NCBI RefSeq assembly: GCF_012030425.1
Contig: NZ_JAAUVN010000002.1
Coordinates: forward strand, 682,001-746,000
Source of the DNA: Sphingobacterium sp. B16(2022)
GTDB taxonomy: Bacteria > Bacteroidota > Bacteroidia > Sphingobacteriales > Sphingobacteriaceae
Direction: 5' to 3'
DNA length: 64,000 nt
Part shown: positions 33,999-42,774 of the stretch, piece by piece
How the letters are laid out: every line of letters starts with the position of its first letter
Position numbering within the stretch: position 1 is the stretch's first letter
The notes under the pieces: generated by a model
What the model was told of the DNA's origin: nothing
Seen by the model: only the letters and a program-made list of their open reading frames with translations
The model's database searches: none
Position numbers and translations under genes: made by a program

Positions 33999-34855
33999 AT
34001 TAGGTTAAGGACGTTTTTAATAATGATATTGGGATCATCTTTACGCCAGTTGATGTAAAGATCTGTATAAAAAGGTAGTGAAATGAAACGAACACCTGTT
34101 GCATTGTTGAGATCATATGATTGGGGTAAAATAGAAACACCTAGCCTTTTTCTAATCAGAGGTATAATAGTTGATCCAAATTGACAAGAAATGTAGGATT
34201 CTGAATCTATGTCATAATGGGCAAAAACCTTTTTAATTAGAGTAGCATAACTGCTATTTAATCCTCCATAGGTGAGTATAAACTTTTGAGCACTGAGATT
34301 AGCGTTAGAAATATCGTCGCTAGTTTTAAAATCATGATCTTCAGGGACAACAAGACAAAGATTTTCAGTACTCAGTTTTTTCGAATTAATAAATGGGGAG
34401 TGGTTGATATCTCTGCTGAATAACATATCAATTTTGTAATTTTTTAGTGATTCTTCTTCCTCTTCATAAGCAAGCTGTAGCAGCTCTATTTTTAATTTCG
34501 GAAAAACGGACGAAATTTTTGATATCATGTCGGGCAGGATCGCTGAAGACAAGGAATCTGGATATGCCAACTTGAGTGTGCCACACTCCCCTAAATGGAT
34601 TTGAAGAGCTTGCTGCTGTATGATATCAAGATTAATGAGTTCTGCTTGCCACTTATCCTTTAGAAACACACCTGTGGCCGTTAATTTTACATTTCTCTTG
34701 TCTCTATAAAAAAGTTTGAGATTCAATTCGCTTTCCAAGGCCATAATCTGCCTGCTAAGTGCTGATTGAGTAATACCTACTTTTTCAGAAGTATTCCAGA
34801 AATGTAGTTCATCGGCTAATGTAAGAAAGTATTTAATCTGCTGAATATCCATCAT
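33995..34855 (-). CDS. LysR family transcriptional regulator
   Basis: 286 residues. The N-terminal winged HTH (about 3-62) has IQQIKYFLTLADELHFWNTS and GITQSALSRQIMALESELNL. The effector domain (about 90-286) is of type-2 periplasmic-binding fold with LKLAYPDSLSSAILPDMISK. It lies divergent to a GNAT gene at 35012, the classical place for a LysR target. Effector unknown. Confidence 0.92.
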   Translation of the reverse strand: MMDIQQIKYFLTLADELHFWNTSEKVGITQSALSRQIMALESELNLKLFYRDKRNVKLTATGVFLKDKWQAELINLDIIQQQALQIHLGECGTLKLAYPDSLSSAILPDMISKISSVFPKLKIELLQLAYEEEEESLKNYKIDMLFSRDINHSPFINSKKLSTENLCLVVPEDHDFKTSDDISNANLSAQKFILTYGGLNSSYATLIKKVFAHYDIDSESYISCQFGSTIIPLIRKRLGVSILPQSYDLNNATGVRFISLPFYTDLYINWRKDDPNIIIKNVLNLI

Positions 34856-35011
34856 GCAATTTAATCAAAAATCGGATATGTCATTGATAATTGAGATATT
34901 TAATACCTGTATTAGCACTTACGTAAGGTAGAATTTTTGTCATTGTAGAAGCTAAAGAAAATATGAAATGTTTAAATATGAATTGGAATTTTTACCAGAT
35001 AAGATAACACT

Positions 35012-35536
35012 ATGCAAAATATAGCAATAAAAAGAGTCACTCTTGATGACATTACTGTACTGCAGAAAATCGGCAGAGAAACATTCTTTGAAACATTCTC
35101 CAACAGCAACTCGGAGGAAAATATGCAACAATATTTAGAAGATGGTTTTTCTGTTAAAAAGCTCACGGAAGAATTAGGGAATAGGAACTCTGAATTCTAT
35201 TTTGCGGTACATGATGAATACGTTATTGGTTATTTAAAACTAAATTATGGAAGGTCACAAACCGAATTGAAAAATGAAGCGAGTTTGGAAATCGAACGAA
35301 TTTATGTATTACAGAAATATCAAGGAAAAAAAATTGGCCAAATACTATATCAAAAAGCAATTCAGATTGCACATGATAAACAGGTCAAATATGTATGGTT
35401 AGGTGTTTGGGAACAAAATCTGCGAGCGATTAATTTTTACAAAAAAAATGATTTTATCGAGTTTGATAAGCATATTTTTAAGTTGGGTAATGACGCGCAG
35501 ACTGATATTATGATGAAAAAAAATATTACCATATAA
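35012..35536 (+). CDS. GNAT family N-acetyltransferase
   Basis: 174 residues. The sequence carries IKRVTLDDITVLQKIGRETF at the start, the acetyl-CoA loop IYVLQKYQGKKIGQILYQKA (Q-x-x-K-x-I-G in the usual R/Q-x-x-G-x-G/A position), and LGVWEQNLRAINFYKKNDF, the motif B typical of spermidine/diamine-type and ribosomal-type GNATs. The gene is divergent from the LysR gene, which may control it. Substrate not deducible. Confidence 0.87.
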   Translation: MQNIAIKRVTLDDITVLQKIGRETFFETFSNSNSEENMQQYLEDGFSVKKLTEELGNRNSEFYFAVHDEYVIGYLKLNYGRSQTELKNEASLEIERIYVLQKYQGKKIGQILYQKAIQIAHDKQVKYVWLGVWEQNLRAINFYKKNDFIEFDKHIFKLGNDAQTDIMMKKNITI

Positions 35537-35726
35537 CGATCGTTTTTTTTTAAGTGATTTAATATCATATTGTAACTTCATAAGTTTCTAAATAGACATG
35601 AATAGGTTCTTTGCGTCTTTTTACCCGTAAAAGATTTCTATTGAGAAGGAAGCATTGATGCGATCGGCTGTAAATCTAGAATTGCTACTATCTTTTAAGG
35701 AGAGGCTTAATACAGGGAAGTCTATG

Positions 35727-35903
35727 TTAATTTTCCAGAAGCCAATTAATTCCTACCACCAACATGATGATGACAGCAATTACATATTTTATTTTGATCA
35801 CTTGTTGTTTTCGATAAGCAATGTAAATACCACAGGCCATAATAATAGCAAAGGCAATGATAATCCAGCCAAATGAGAGATTATTTCCAAGTTTAATTTC
35901 CAT
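35727..35903 (-). CDS. Small two-TM membrane protein (58 aa)
   Basis: ATG at 35903 on the minus strand, stop TAA at 35727-35729. The product has two hydrophobic helices, FGWIIIAFAIIMACGIYIAY (residues 11-30) and YVIAVIIMLVVGINWLL (40-56), joined by a basic RKQQVIKIK loop, which gives a sensible hairpin topology. It lies downstream of the 167-aa lipoprotein gene with a 52-base gap, same strand, possibly in the same transcript. No family recognised. Confidence 0.6.
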   Translation of the reverse strand: MEIKLGNNLSFGWIIIAFAIIMACGIYIAYRKQQVIKIKYVIAVIIMLVVGINWLLEN

Positions 35904-35955
35904 TATAATTCTAGTATTGATTTAAATGTTGATGATGTTGTAAAATGAATGTTAT

Positions 35956-36459
35956 TTAATCTTTTTCAATTATAACATTGGTTATTTTATAATTGAAATT
36001 AGTGTTGTCTCGTTCGCTTTCAGGTTTTTCTAACTCAGTGTAATGTACTGTACCTGTCATCTTATATGTCGTATGGTTTTCGAGATTAATCTTTTCTCCA
36101 GTATTATCAACAACGTAAAAATCTTTAAGTGAGTATTTTTTTTGGTCCATTGGAATCTCAAATAACACGTTATTCTTATTCGTTCCAATAGGAAGAATAA
36201 CACTGGTTGCAGTAAATTTTTCCGAGCTGAATGCACTGGATTTTACAACGAAATTCATCGGTATGAACGTTGATTTACCTGATGAGAAAGTAAATAGGGG
36301 AGCATGAAATTCACCAATTAATGTTATAGATTTATCCTCATTGTCATAATTGGATTCCATTGCTTTAATGGTATCGATGGATGAACCATTGCAAGAGGAT
36401 AGGGATATAAGACCAAGGGATGCTAACAGCAGAGCTGGTATTTTTATTTTTGATGCCAT
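35956..36459 (-). CDS. Lipoprotein of unknown function (167 aa)
   Basis: Signal peptide with lipobox LSSC (Cys23). The mature part is beta-rich with repeated short strands (KSITLIGEFHAPLFTFSSGK, FIPMNFVVKSSAF, YKMTGTVHYTELEKPESERD). I do not recognise the family. A two-TM peptide gene follows on the same strand. Confidence 0.6.
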   Translation of the reverse strand: MASKIKIPALLLASLGLISLSSCNGSSIDTIKAMESNYDNEDKSITLIGEFHAPLFTFSSGKSTFIPMNFVVKSSAFSSEKFTATSVILPIGTNKNNVLFEIPMDQKKYSLKDFYVVDNTGEKINLENHTTYKMTGTVHYTELEKPESERDNTNFNYKITNVIIEKD

Positions 36460-36616
36460 ATAGCGTTTTATTATTGTATGGTTAGTTCTCTATTTTTATA
36501 AAAATACAATGTTATTGAATAAATTTTGAACAGCATTTTAAATTCGTTAAAGATGAATTTAAATTCGTTATAAGATGGGCTTCTATGTAAAAGAGGGTGA
36601 TTGTGAAGGAGTGTAT

Positions 36617-36653
36617 AAAAAAGGAAGTATTCAACTAGAACACTTCCTTTTTT
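36617..36653. terminator. Bidirectional intrinsic terminator
   Basis: AAAAAAGGAAGT (36617-36628) and ACTTCCTTTTTT (36642-36653) form a perfect 12-pair stem with a 13-base loop and T-runs when read in either direction. It directly follows the DUF4870-like gene. Confidence 0.9.
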
Positions 36654-36659
36654 ATGATG

Positions 36660-37004
36660 TTAAATCACTGAGAACCATTTTTGGTAAAGATGTCCAATAA
36701 ATGGCAACTCTTTTTCTTCTCCTTTAACAGCACTTAGGATACCTAAAACAAGCATCACAAGAATAGCAATTCCGATGACAGATACTAAAATATTACCAAC
36801 CATGGGAATAAATCTTAAAATGCCGGCAATTAGTGCAGTAACGGTTATTCCGATACTTTGGCGAATATGAAATCTTCCTAAATTGGTCGCATTTTTACTA
36901 TTCATAACAAGTGCGGCGACAAGGCCGATGATGGTTAAATAGGCTATTATTGCAACTGTCTTTCCATTGTTTGTGTCTGCCGAAATGTTTTTATTCTCTC
37001 TCAT
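36660..37004 (-). CDS. DUF4870/Tic20-like membrane protein (114 aa)
   Basis: Three to four transmembrane helices. The block AIIAYLTIIGLVAALVMNS followed by NLGRFHIRQSIGITVTALI and a glycine-rich last helix (LVLGILSAVKGEEKELPFIG) is the DUF4870-type pattern (A/S-F-H-x-R-Q after TM1). The family is uncharacterised. Monocistronic, with its own terminator. Confidence 0.78.
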   Translation of the reverse strand: MRENKNISADTNNGKTVAIIAYLTIIGLVAALVMNSKNATNLGRFHIRQSIGITVTALIAGILRFIPMVGNILVSVIGIAILVMLVLGILSAVKGEEKELPFIGHLYQKWFSVI

Positions 37005-37501
37005 AACTAATTATTTTATTTTCTCCAAATTTAGAAGCTTTGCCTTTTTGAAACTATAGCCGAAATTGGGGGTATTTATAATATGAAAATAGTATTGGGA
37101 TTAAAATGATTTCAATAACCTAGAAAGTCGGCACTATATAATGAAAAGAGTTGGTTAGACCAATATTTAATTCTTTTGATGAAATGTTCAGTACTATTTT
37201 TGGTTAATCACTATCCACGCTCCAATAGAAAACATCGCGATATAAACCTTTTTATGATGTAATCTATATTAACGAGATGAATCAAAGTATGGTTTGTTAA
37301 TTATCAAAATCTAAAGCTTATATCTTAGATTTTGATAATTATTTTTTGAAAGGTGAAATTTTGATCACATAACAGTGGCTGTGCTGTGTATCGTTAGCAA
37401 TGATCATTATACAGTGTAATAGACATGTAAATCGGTCTTGAATAACATAAATAGATCTGTTGTAGCTATTTCAATTATTAAAAAAACTATTTTGATCATT
37501 C
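37005..37501. terminator. Intergenic region containing a 16-bp perfect inverted repeat
   Basis: AATTATCAAAATCTAA (37299-37314) and its exact complement TTAGATTTTGATAATT (37325-37340) surround a 10-base loop and are followed on the plus strand by ATTTTTT. It lies downstream of the SOD/DUF2480/FMN-reductase genes (minus strand), so a transcription end or mRNA-stabilising stem is likely. No ORF is seen in the rest. Confidence 0.5.
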
Positions 37502-38071
37502 TTATTGATTTATTGCTGGTATAGCTGTAATGATTTTTGTTGTAGCTAAATTGATCAAAAGATTTAGTCTGTCTTTGTATGTCTGCGAAATTTCTCCACT
37601 TATGTTCGGATCAAATAATTCTTTTTTTGAAATTGGCACACTGTAAGGAAGTGGCCATGCCCGGAGTGATTTGGCGATCGCATCCATGGTATTGATTCCT
37701 TGCATCGCTTGTACCCCATCCGCCCAACATACTAGCCCCACTGTTTTATCCGTTAGGTATGGATTATTTTTCTTAGCACTTACCTCTAGCCAGTCTAAAC
37801 AGTTTTTCATGACCCCAGGGATGCTTCCATGGTATAATGGAGCTAACCAGAAGTGTATATCGGCCTCCCGAAACAGGTTGTTCATAACCTGTACACCATT
37901 AGGTATTCTGGTCAATGTACAGTCGAATAGCGGAATACCACTATCTGCAAGGTCAAATATGTGATTTTCAATGCCGAAATTTTCTAATCCTGATTTTATG
38001 TATCTGGATAATAGGTTTGAGGTAGAAGATGATCTTCGTTCTAATGCTCCGTTAAATATTATTGCTTTCAT
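37502..38071 (-). CDS. NADPH-dependent FMN reductase family protein
   Basis: 189 residues from ATG 38071. The frame reaches 38122, but the upstream part overlaps the DUF2480 gene. Flavodoxin-like fold: IIFNGALERRSSSTSNLLSR is the FMN-phosphate loop, and LAPLYHGSIPGVMKNCLDWL is the diagnostic second FMN contact. Such enzymes supply reduced FMN or reduce quinones and azo compounds. It is 13 bases downstream of DUF2480, in a three-gene order with superoxide dismutase, suggesting a redox-stress unit (inference). Confidence 0.87.
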   Translation of the reverse strand: MKAIIFNGALERRSSSTSNLLSRYIKSGLENFGIENHIFDLADSGIPLFDCTLTRIPNGVQVMNNLFREADIHFWLAPLYHGSIPGVMKNCLDWLEVSAKKNNPYLTDKTVGLVCWADGVQAMQGINTMDAIAKSLRAWPLPYSVPISKKELFDPNISGEISQTYKDRLNLLINLATTKIITAIPAINQ

Positions 38072-38084
38072 AGCGCTTATTTTA

Positions 38085-38582
38085 TTATTTAAAAATGACT
38101 TTAGGCAGACCGATTTCACCATACATAAGTGTTCTTACAATAGGTTTTAAACGTTGAGTTGCTAACATATAGAGTGCGGGATGTAAATCAGGCCGTGCGC
38201 GGAGGACTACTTTTTGATTTTTAAATGATGAGATAGATGCATTTTCAATATTTGATTTCCACAGTTCTAATTTCATAGAATCAACATCTATGAAATCAAA
38301 ATGAGCGGCATGAGGTTGTAGTTTATCGGCTATAATCATATACACCCAGGGTGGAATAATGGCATCAGCTGAACAGTACACTGCAACTGTTTTTGCCACA
38401 AATACGGAAAAATCAATTTCTGAAATAGCTATTTTGAATTCTTTCTCTTTTACAATCATGCCCATAAAAAGTAGGTTTTTAATATCAAATTCTGCTATTT
38501 CATCTGCTGGCATAAAGTCCAGCAGATCGAAAGCGATTATGCCAGATACAGTTACTTTATTTATAAATTGTTCCTCTGCCAT
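38085..38582 (-). CDS. DUF2480 family protein
   Basis: 165 residues from ATG 38582; an in-frame ATG at 38609 adds nine residues. The sequence NKVTVSGIIAFDLLDFMPAD, then FMGMIVKEKEFK, YCSADAIIPPWVYMIIADKL and LRARPDLHPALYMLATQRLK are the Bacteroidota DUF2480 hallmarks. Function is unknown; the family is often beside iron-sulfur or redox genes, and here sits 31 bases after superoxide dismutase. Confidence 0.88.
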   Translation of the reverse strand: MAEEQFINKVTVSGIIAFDLLDFMPADEIAEFDIKNLLFMGMIVKEKEFKIAISEIDFSVFVAKTVAVYCSADAIIPPWVYMIIADKLQPHAAHFDFIDVDSMKLELWKSNIENASISSFKNQKVVLRARPDLHPALYMLATQRLKPIVRTLMYGEIGLPKVIFK

Positions 38583-38613
38583 TTTGCGTTTATTTATAGA
38601 TGGTTGCACTAAT

Positions 38614-39237
38614 TTAAATTATTGAAAGAGCCTCTTCGTATTTTTTTTCAACAGCAGCCCAGTCTAATACTGACCAGAAAGCATCTAGATAATCGGCTCT
38701 TTTGTTTTGATATTTGAGGTAATAGGCATGTTCCCAAATGTCCACCCCTAGTATAGGCAATCCTCGATTTGTTACATTAATATCCATCAGTGGATTATCT
38801 TGATTTGGCGTACTGCTTATCGCTAGCGCACCACTGTAGGAAACAAATAACCAAGCCCAGCCTGAACCAAACTGTCCTAACCCTAGTTTTTTAATTTCTT
38901 CTTTAAGTTGATCAAGACTACCAAAACTCCGGTTGATGGCCTCGACCAATCTTCCTTCAGGAGTAGTTTTTGCTGTGGGTGAAAGGATACTCCAGAAAAG
39001 GGAGTGATTATAATGACCGCCTCCATTATTACGCACCGCTGGGCTGTATTTACTGATATGTTTAATTAAATCAGGAAGTTCCAGGTTTTTGATGTCATCT
39101 TGTTCAAGTGCCTTGTTTAAATTATCCACATATGCTTGATGATGGCGACTATGGTGGATGGTCATAGTCTGGGTGTCAAAGTGTGGCTCTAGTGCTTCGT
39201 AGGTATAGAGAAGGGCGGGGAGTTCAAATTTGCTCAT
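38614..39237 (-). CDS. sodA: Superoxide dismutase, Mn/Fe family
   Basis: 207 residues. Metal ligands can be read directly: His28 (MTIHHSRHHQAYVDNL), His78 (GGGHYNHSLFW), Asp166 and His170 (GVDIWEHAYYLKYQNKR). The Gly-Gly-His context before the second ligand resembles manganese or cambialistic rather than strict Fe enzymes. No signal peptide, so cytoplasmic. It is the first gene of a minus-strand unit with DUF2480 and an FMN reductase, driven by a good consensus promoter just upstream. Confidence 0.93.
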   Translation of the reverse strand: MSKFELPALLYTYEALEPHFDTQTMTIHHSRHHQAYVDNLNKALEQDDIKNLELPDLIKHISKYSPAVRNNGGGHYNHSLFWSILSPTAKTTPEGRLVEAINRSFGSLDQLKEEIKKLGLGQFGSGWAWLFVSYSGALAISSTPNQDNPLMDINVTNRGLPILGVDIWEHAYYLKYQNKRADYLDAFWSVLDWAAVEKKYEEALSII

Positions 39238-39266
39238 AGTATAACTGTTTTAATTAAATCCTTGAA

Positions 39267-39298
39267 CAAATTTAAAGAGATTAACTTAATAAAGCAAG
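39267..39298 (-). promoter_or_regulatory. Promoter of the superoxide dismutase gene
   Basis: Read on the minus strand, a -33 CTTG (plus 39295-39298) and a -7 TAAATTTG (plus 39267-39274) are separated by exactly 20 bases, matching the Bacteroidota TTTG / TAnnTTTG consensus, 30 bases before the sodA ATG. Confidence 0.65.
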
Positions 39299-39662
39299 TT
39301 TAATCTTGTTTTATTATGGAGCTAGAAATTATGTTGATATAGGCTTCAATTTGGCACGTAAAAATTACAGCTTGTTGAGTAGCGAAGAAGAATTGCAACG
39401 ATGTACCTATAGAAAAACTGTTCTTAAATTCAAGTATGGGTGCTCATGGCATGGAATATTCGGAGTTTAAAATCTTGAGGAAAGCAAATTTAAACAACAG
39501 TTTTTAGATATTATAAAAGGTATAATATTTTATTTATCTTAATATAGATTGCTAAGTATAGTTCAATAGATTTGGATTCACATTAAATTTAGTTGTTTTA
39601 GTCTATCAAAAGTTTCTGGGAATGATATTACTTGTTTAGCACTTGCTGTGGAAAAAATAAAG
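39299..39662. other. Intergenic region, no gene seen
   Basis: AT-rich stretch between sodA and the acetyltransferase pseudogene. Short coding-like traces on the plus strand around 39430-39520 are broken by stops and match nothing I know. Confidence 0.3.
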
Positions 39663-40068
39663 TTAAATATTTTTTTCAAAGCAAATGCTACTTGCGATAC
39701 CTGTATATTGACCATAATTTGGAATAATAGTAAATGCATGTTTTTTATATAAACCAATGGCTTCAATCATCTTATTACCGGTTTCTAAAATACATCGTTT
39801 ATAATCCAATTCCATTTCCCCTTTGTCCAATAGAAACAAACATACGCTTAATCTCGATCGTGCTTTCCTCATATTCTTTTAATGCACCACACCCCACAGG
39901 TTCGTCATTTATATAAACAATGACAACATGCTTAATCAATTCTATTTTGTTGTACTGCGCAAAAAAATCATTTATATCACCATTTTTAATAGCGAGAGCT
40001 TGGTCTAATTGGATTGTTAGAGTTTTAAAATCTTGATGATCTGAATTTGTTCTTAATATGCTCCACAT
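39663..40068 (-). pseudogene. GNAT acetyltransferase with internal deletion
   Basis: The first part (40068 down to about 39800) reads MWSILRTNSDHQDF up to EIKRMFVSIGQRGNGIGL and then stops. The next frame continues with ELDYKRCILETGNKMIEAIG, LYKKHAFTIIPNYGQYTGIA and ends at 39663. In intact relatives about ten residues (helix after the R-x-x-G-x-G loop) link the two parts; here they are missing and the frame is shifted. The protein would lose the acetyl-CoA helix and motif B, so it is non-functional unless the sequence has an error. Confidence 0.75.
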
Positions 40069-40129
40069 ATGCTTGCTTATAATCTATAAATAACTATTAT
40101 TTTCCTTATAAATCTAACTTCTTAGTCTT

Positions 40130-40822
40130 TTAACTTATTTTAATGGTAAATTCCATCGCTTTTTTAGGCCGTATTGTAGTTGATATATAGCCGTTTTCAG
40201 GCTTTCTGATATAATCCAGATAGTCCTGCATAGATAGCTGAAAGCCCTGGACATCATCGACTATAATAACTGCACCCTTTTTTAGATTTGGTTCCAATAA
40301 CTTGAAAATAGGAAAAACAAGATCCGGCCATCCGTCAAGCAGTACAAAATCAATAGGTTCGTTTATGTTTCTTAAAGTTTCTCTAGCATCGCCCTCCCAT
40401 ATGTCTGCGTACTCGGATAATCCTGCTTCTTCAATATTTTGTCGCGCTATTTTGACTTTATGCGGCATATATTCTGTGGATATCACTTTTCCACCATTGT
40501 TTTTTGCCGCTTTTGCAAGGTAGATTGTTGAAATCCCAAAAGAAGTTCCGAATTCGACAATGTTTTTGGCATTTAATGCCCTAGCCTGCATATATAAAAA
40601 TGTACCTTGGTAAGGCAATATGGGGATATATTTGTCATCATAAAAAGATTCTTTTTCCGTTTTCCAATCAATTCCTTTTCCAAACATTTTGACTGCCTTT
40701 GGTAGGAAATGAAATACCATTGACCATCCTTGTTTCAATGCTTCTGTATATAGTCTGGAAAGTGTGGCTTCTATTTTTGAATCATCTAAAAAAGCGAATA
40801 ATTCCGGTTTTACTTTAGGCAT
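40130..40822 (-). CDS. SAM-dependent O-methyltransferase
   Basis: 230 residues. The SAM-binding motif I is NIVEFGTSFGISTIYLAKAA, motif II region KVISTEYMPHKVKIARQNIE, and the post-motif DFVLLDGWPDLVFPIFKLLE with AVIIVDDVQGF resembles the catechol-type O-methyltransferase family 3 (D-x-x-D metal site). The N-terminal helical extension (about 1-55) is typical. Substrate unknown; stand-alone. Confidence 0.85.
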   Translation of the reverse strand: MPKVKPELFAFLDDSKIEATLSRLYTEALKQGWSMVFHFLPKAVKMFGKGIDWKTEKESFYDDKYIPILPYQGTFLYMQARALNAKNIVEFGTSFGISTIYLAKAAKNNGGKVISTEYMPHKVKIARQNIEEAGLSEYADIWEGDARETLRNINEPIDFVLLDGWPDLVFPIFKLLEPNLKKGAVIIVDDVQGFQLSMQDYLDYIRKPENGYISTTIRPKKAMEFTIKIS

Positions 40823-40974
40823 ATTATTTTGGTTAAGCGTAAATATTGTTTTTCAATTAATGAAGCAGATTTCTTTAAATGCTAACTTTGATTTCTATAC
40901 GTTTTTACGGAAATTTGTGCTCCGCTTGCTTATGGACATATTAAAGGTAGTTATTTTTATGACATGCGTTTACC

Positions 40975-41745
40975 TTATAAATTAATGCTAAATTGATTGA
41001 ATTCGTTAATGTCGTGATAACCAAAAACTTTTATTTCAGGATTTTGAGCGACAAACTGACGTATGTTGTTTAATGTTGCTATTCTGAGCTCATTATTGTC
41101 GGCTCTATTTTCCGCGAGCTTACACACCGGATGAGTATCATCCTTTAACTCCTCTCGAAGATAATAGGCATCTGCAACGTAAAAAAGGCTACTCGAATCA
41201 AGATCTATTGCTATCCCGCAATGACCGTGGCTATGTCCAAACAAAGGGATGAACGATAAGCCTATTGAACCGACGTTGATGGGTCTGGATTCAAGCCCGT
41301 ACCAATTACTTTCTGATGGCCCATAAGTTACGATCTTTGGATTATGGAGCAAGGGTGTTTGCAGATATCTTGGGTTTCCAGAGTTGAAATTAATATATTC
41401 TTCTAAACCAACATGAACTGTTGCGTTCGGAAAGTCGGGAAGACCTCCAATATGATCGTTGTCCAAATGTGATATAATACAATCGGTAACTCTTGAAGGA
41501 TCTAAACCTAGCTTTTCGATTTGACGAATAGCAGTTTGAGATTCGTCAAATCGGTAGCCAACCATTTCAATAGCTTCTTTACCAATCCGTTCCATAGGAT
41601 TTTGTATGTCAGCTAATCCAATTCCTGTATCGATCATTATGAGTCTATTTTTAGCTTCCAATAATAGGCAGTGACCTATAGCCCTAAGATCCATTGGAGA
41701 CTGGATTTCTACACAATTTAGATGATGTATTTTTATTTTTTCCAT
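40975..41745 (-). CDS. MBL-fold hydrolase, lactonase-like
   Basis: 256 residues. The metal motif is SHLDNDHIGG (His93-x-Asp-x-Asp97-His98), followed by a downstream FGHSHGHCGI and VADAYY, the layout of the N-acyl homoserine lactonase/AttM-like branch of the metallo-beta-lactamase fold. The first ligand position has His-x-Asp instead of the usual His-x-His, which is seen in some relatives. It starts 11 bases after the AraC-type gene upstream, so the regulator and enzyme are co-transcribed. Substrate unproven. Confidence 0.8.
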   Translation of the reverse strand: MEKIKIHHLNCVEIQSPMDLRAIGHCLLLEAKNRLIMIDTGIGLADIQNPMERIGKEAIEMVGYRFDESQTAIRQIEKLGLDPSRVTDCIISHLDNDHIGGLPDFPNATVHVGLEEYINFNSGNPRYLQTPLLHNPKIVTYGPSESNWYGLESRPINVGSIGLSFIPLFGHSHGHCGIAIDLDSSSLFYVADAYYLREELKDDTHPVCKLAENRADNNELRIATLNNIRQFVAQNPEIKVFGYHDINEFNQFSINL

Positions 41746-41756
41746 TATGAGTTGTT

Positions 41757-42611
41757 CTATAAAACAAAGAAAAGGTCCCTGTTGTTGGTATCATAGAACT
41801 GTAGCGACATTATTGTTAATGTTTCATAACTATTTTTGGGCAATTGTAATTCTAAAAATTCTTTTGGAGAAAAGCTGGAAAATAATTTAAATTCTCTACT
41901 AAAATGTGAGTGATCTGCATATCCAAGTTTATATGCAATATCACTTAGTCTATTGTACTGCCCGTTTCTTAATAACTGGAGGGATTTCTGAAATTTAACA
42001 ATTCTGAAATATGATTCAGGACTGACACCTACTTCTTCTTTGAATTTACGCTGAAATTGCCTTCTGGATAGACAATATTGCTGAGCCAATAAAGCGGAAT
42101 CAATGTTACTTTCACAATTACGGATTCTATGGACACTTTCTTGGATGATGTGCTCCTTTTTTGCCCGTAAGAGCTTTTGATAAATTTCTTGACTGAATAA
42201 CTCAACAAGATGCTGGACAGATCTAGCTTCTAATAATCTTTCGGTGAAGTTTTTTGAAAAAAAAATATTCATATCCACCAGTGAATCGGTCAGTTCGTAA
42301 CTGTTAATCGAAAATAATTGTTTGACTGTGGCAGGTTGAAAACTGACGCCAAAGATGCTAGATTGTCCATGTATGAAGTTGGTACAAGGGCTGGCGCTCT
42401 TTTGACCGTACATAAAAGTAATGGGTAGCGGGACAGTATCCCTATATAAGTTTGAATTTCCGTTGTTATGCTGAAAAATTATACCCGGTGCTCCGTCAGC
42501 AAAGATTTTATAGGATTCAATAGCGGAAGAGGAATTAGGGACAACAGTGTGCCAGAATTCATAAACTACACTTCTTAGATCCGGTGGAGGCTGTATTTTT
42601 GATATTTTCAT
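41757..42611 (-). CDS. AraC family transcriptional regulator
   Basis: 284 residues. The N-terminal domain (PPPDLRSVVYEFWHT, then ADGAPGIIFQHNNG) is the DUF6597-type sensor common in Bacteroidota. The C-terminal double HTH (about 185-270) includes LSRRQFQRKFKEEVGVSPES and LSDIAYKLGYADHSHFSREF. It precedes the lactonase-like gene by 11 bases; likely an operon with its own target. Confidence 0.9.
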   Translation of the reverse strand: MKISKIQPPPDLRSVVYEFWHTVVPNSSSAIESYKIFADGAPGIIFQHNNGNSNLYRDTVPLPITFMYGQKSASPCTNFIHGQSSIFGVSFQPATVKQLFSINSYELTDSLVDMNIFFSKNFTERLLEARSVQHLVELFSQEIYQKLLRAKKEHIIQESVHRIRNCESNIDSALLAQQYCLSRRQFQRKFKEEVGVSPESYFRIVKFQKSLQLLRNGQYNRLSDIAYKLGYADHSHFSREFKLFSSFSPKEFLELQLPKNSYETLTIMSLQFYDTNNRDLFFVL

Positions 42612-42705
42612 ATTTTGACCTTTAAAATGAATTTGTTGTGTTATGCATGGGCAAAAAGCATTTTAATATTGTCTATGCAATTCTACACTAACCAAATCTC
42701 AAATA

Positions 42706-42732
42706 AGGGGTGTTTACAAGTAAATCACCCCT
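42706..42732 (-). terminator. Hairpin downstream of the siderophore reductase gene
   Basis: AGGGGTGTTTAC pairs with GTAAATCACCCCT around an AA turn with one bulged base. It lies between the end of the SIP gene and the start of the AraC-type gene (both minus strand); a terminator with a weak T stretch is the simplest reading. Confidence 0.6.
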
Positions 42733-42774
42733 GTGATAATCATTTAACTAAGATAGTTATTGCATTCATTTTTA

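Noticed and set aside
39578..39766. 62-aa minus-strand ORF
   Set aside because: It overlaps the GNAT pseudogene in another frame and has no recognisable content.
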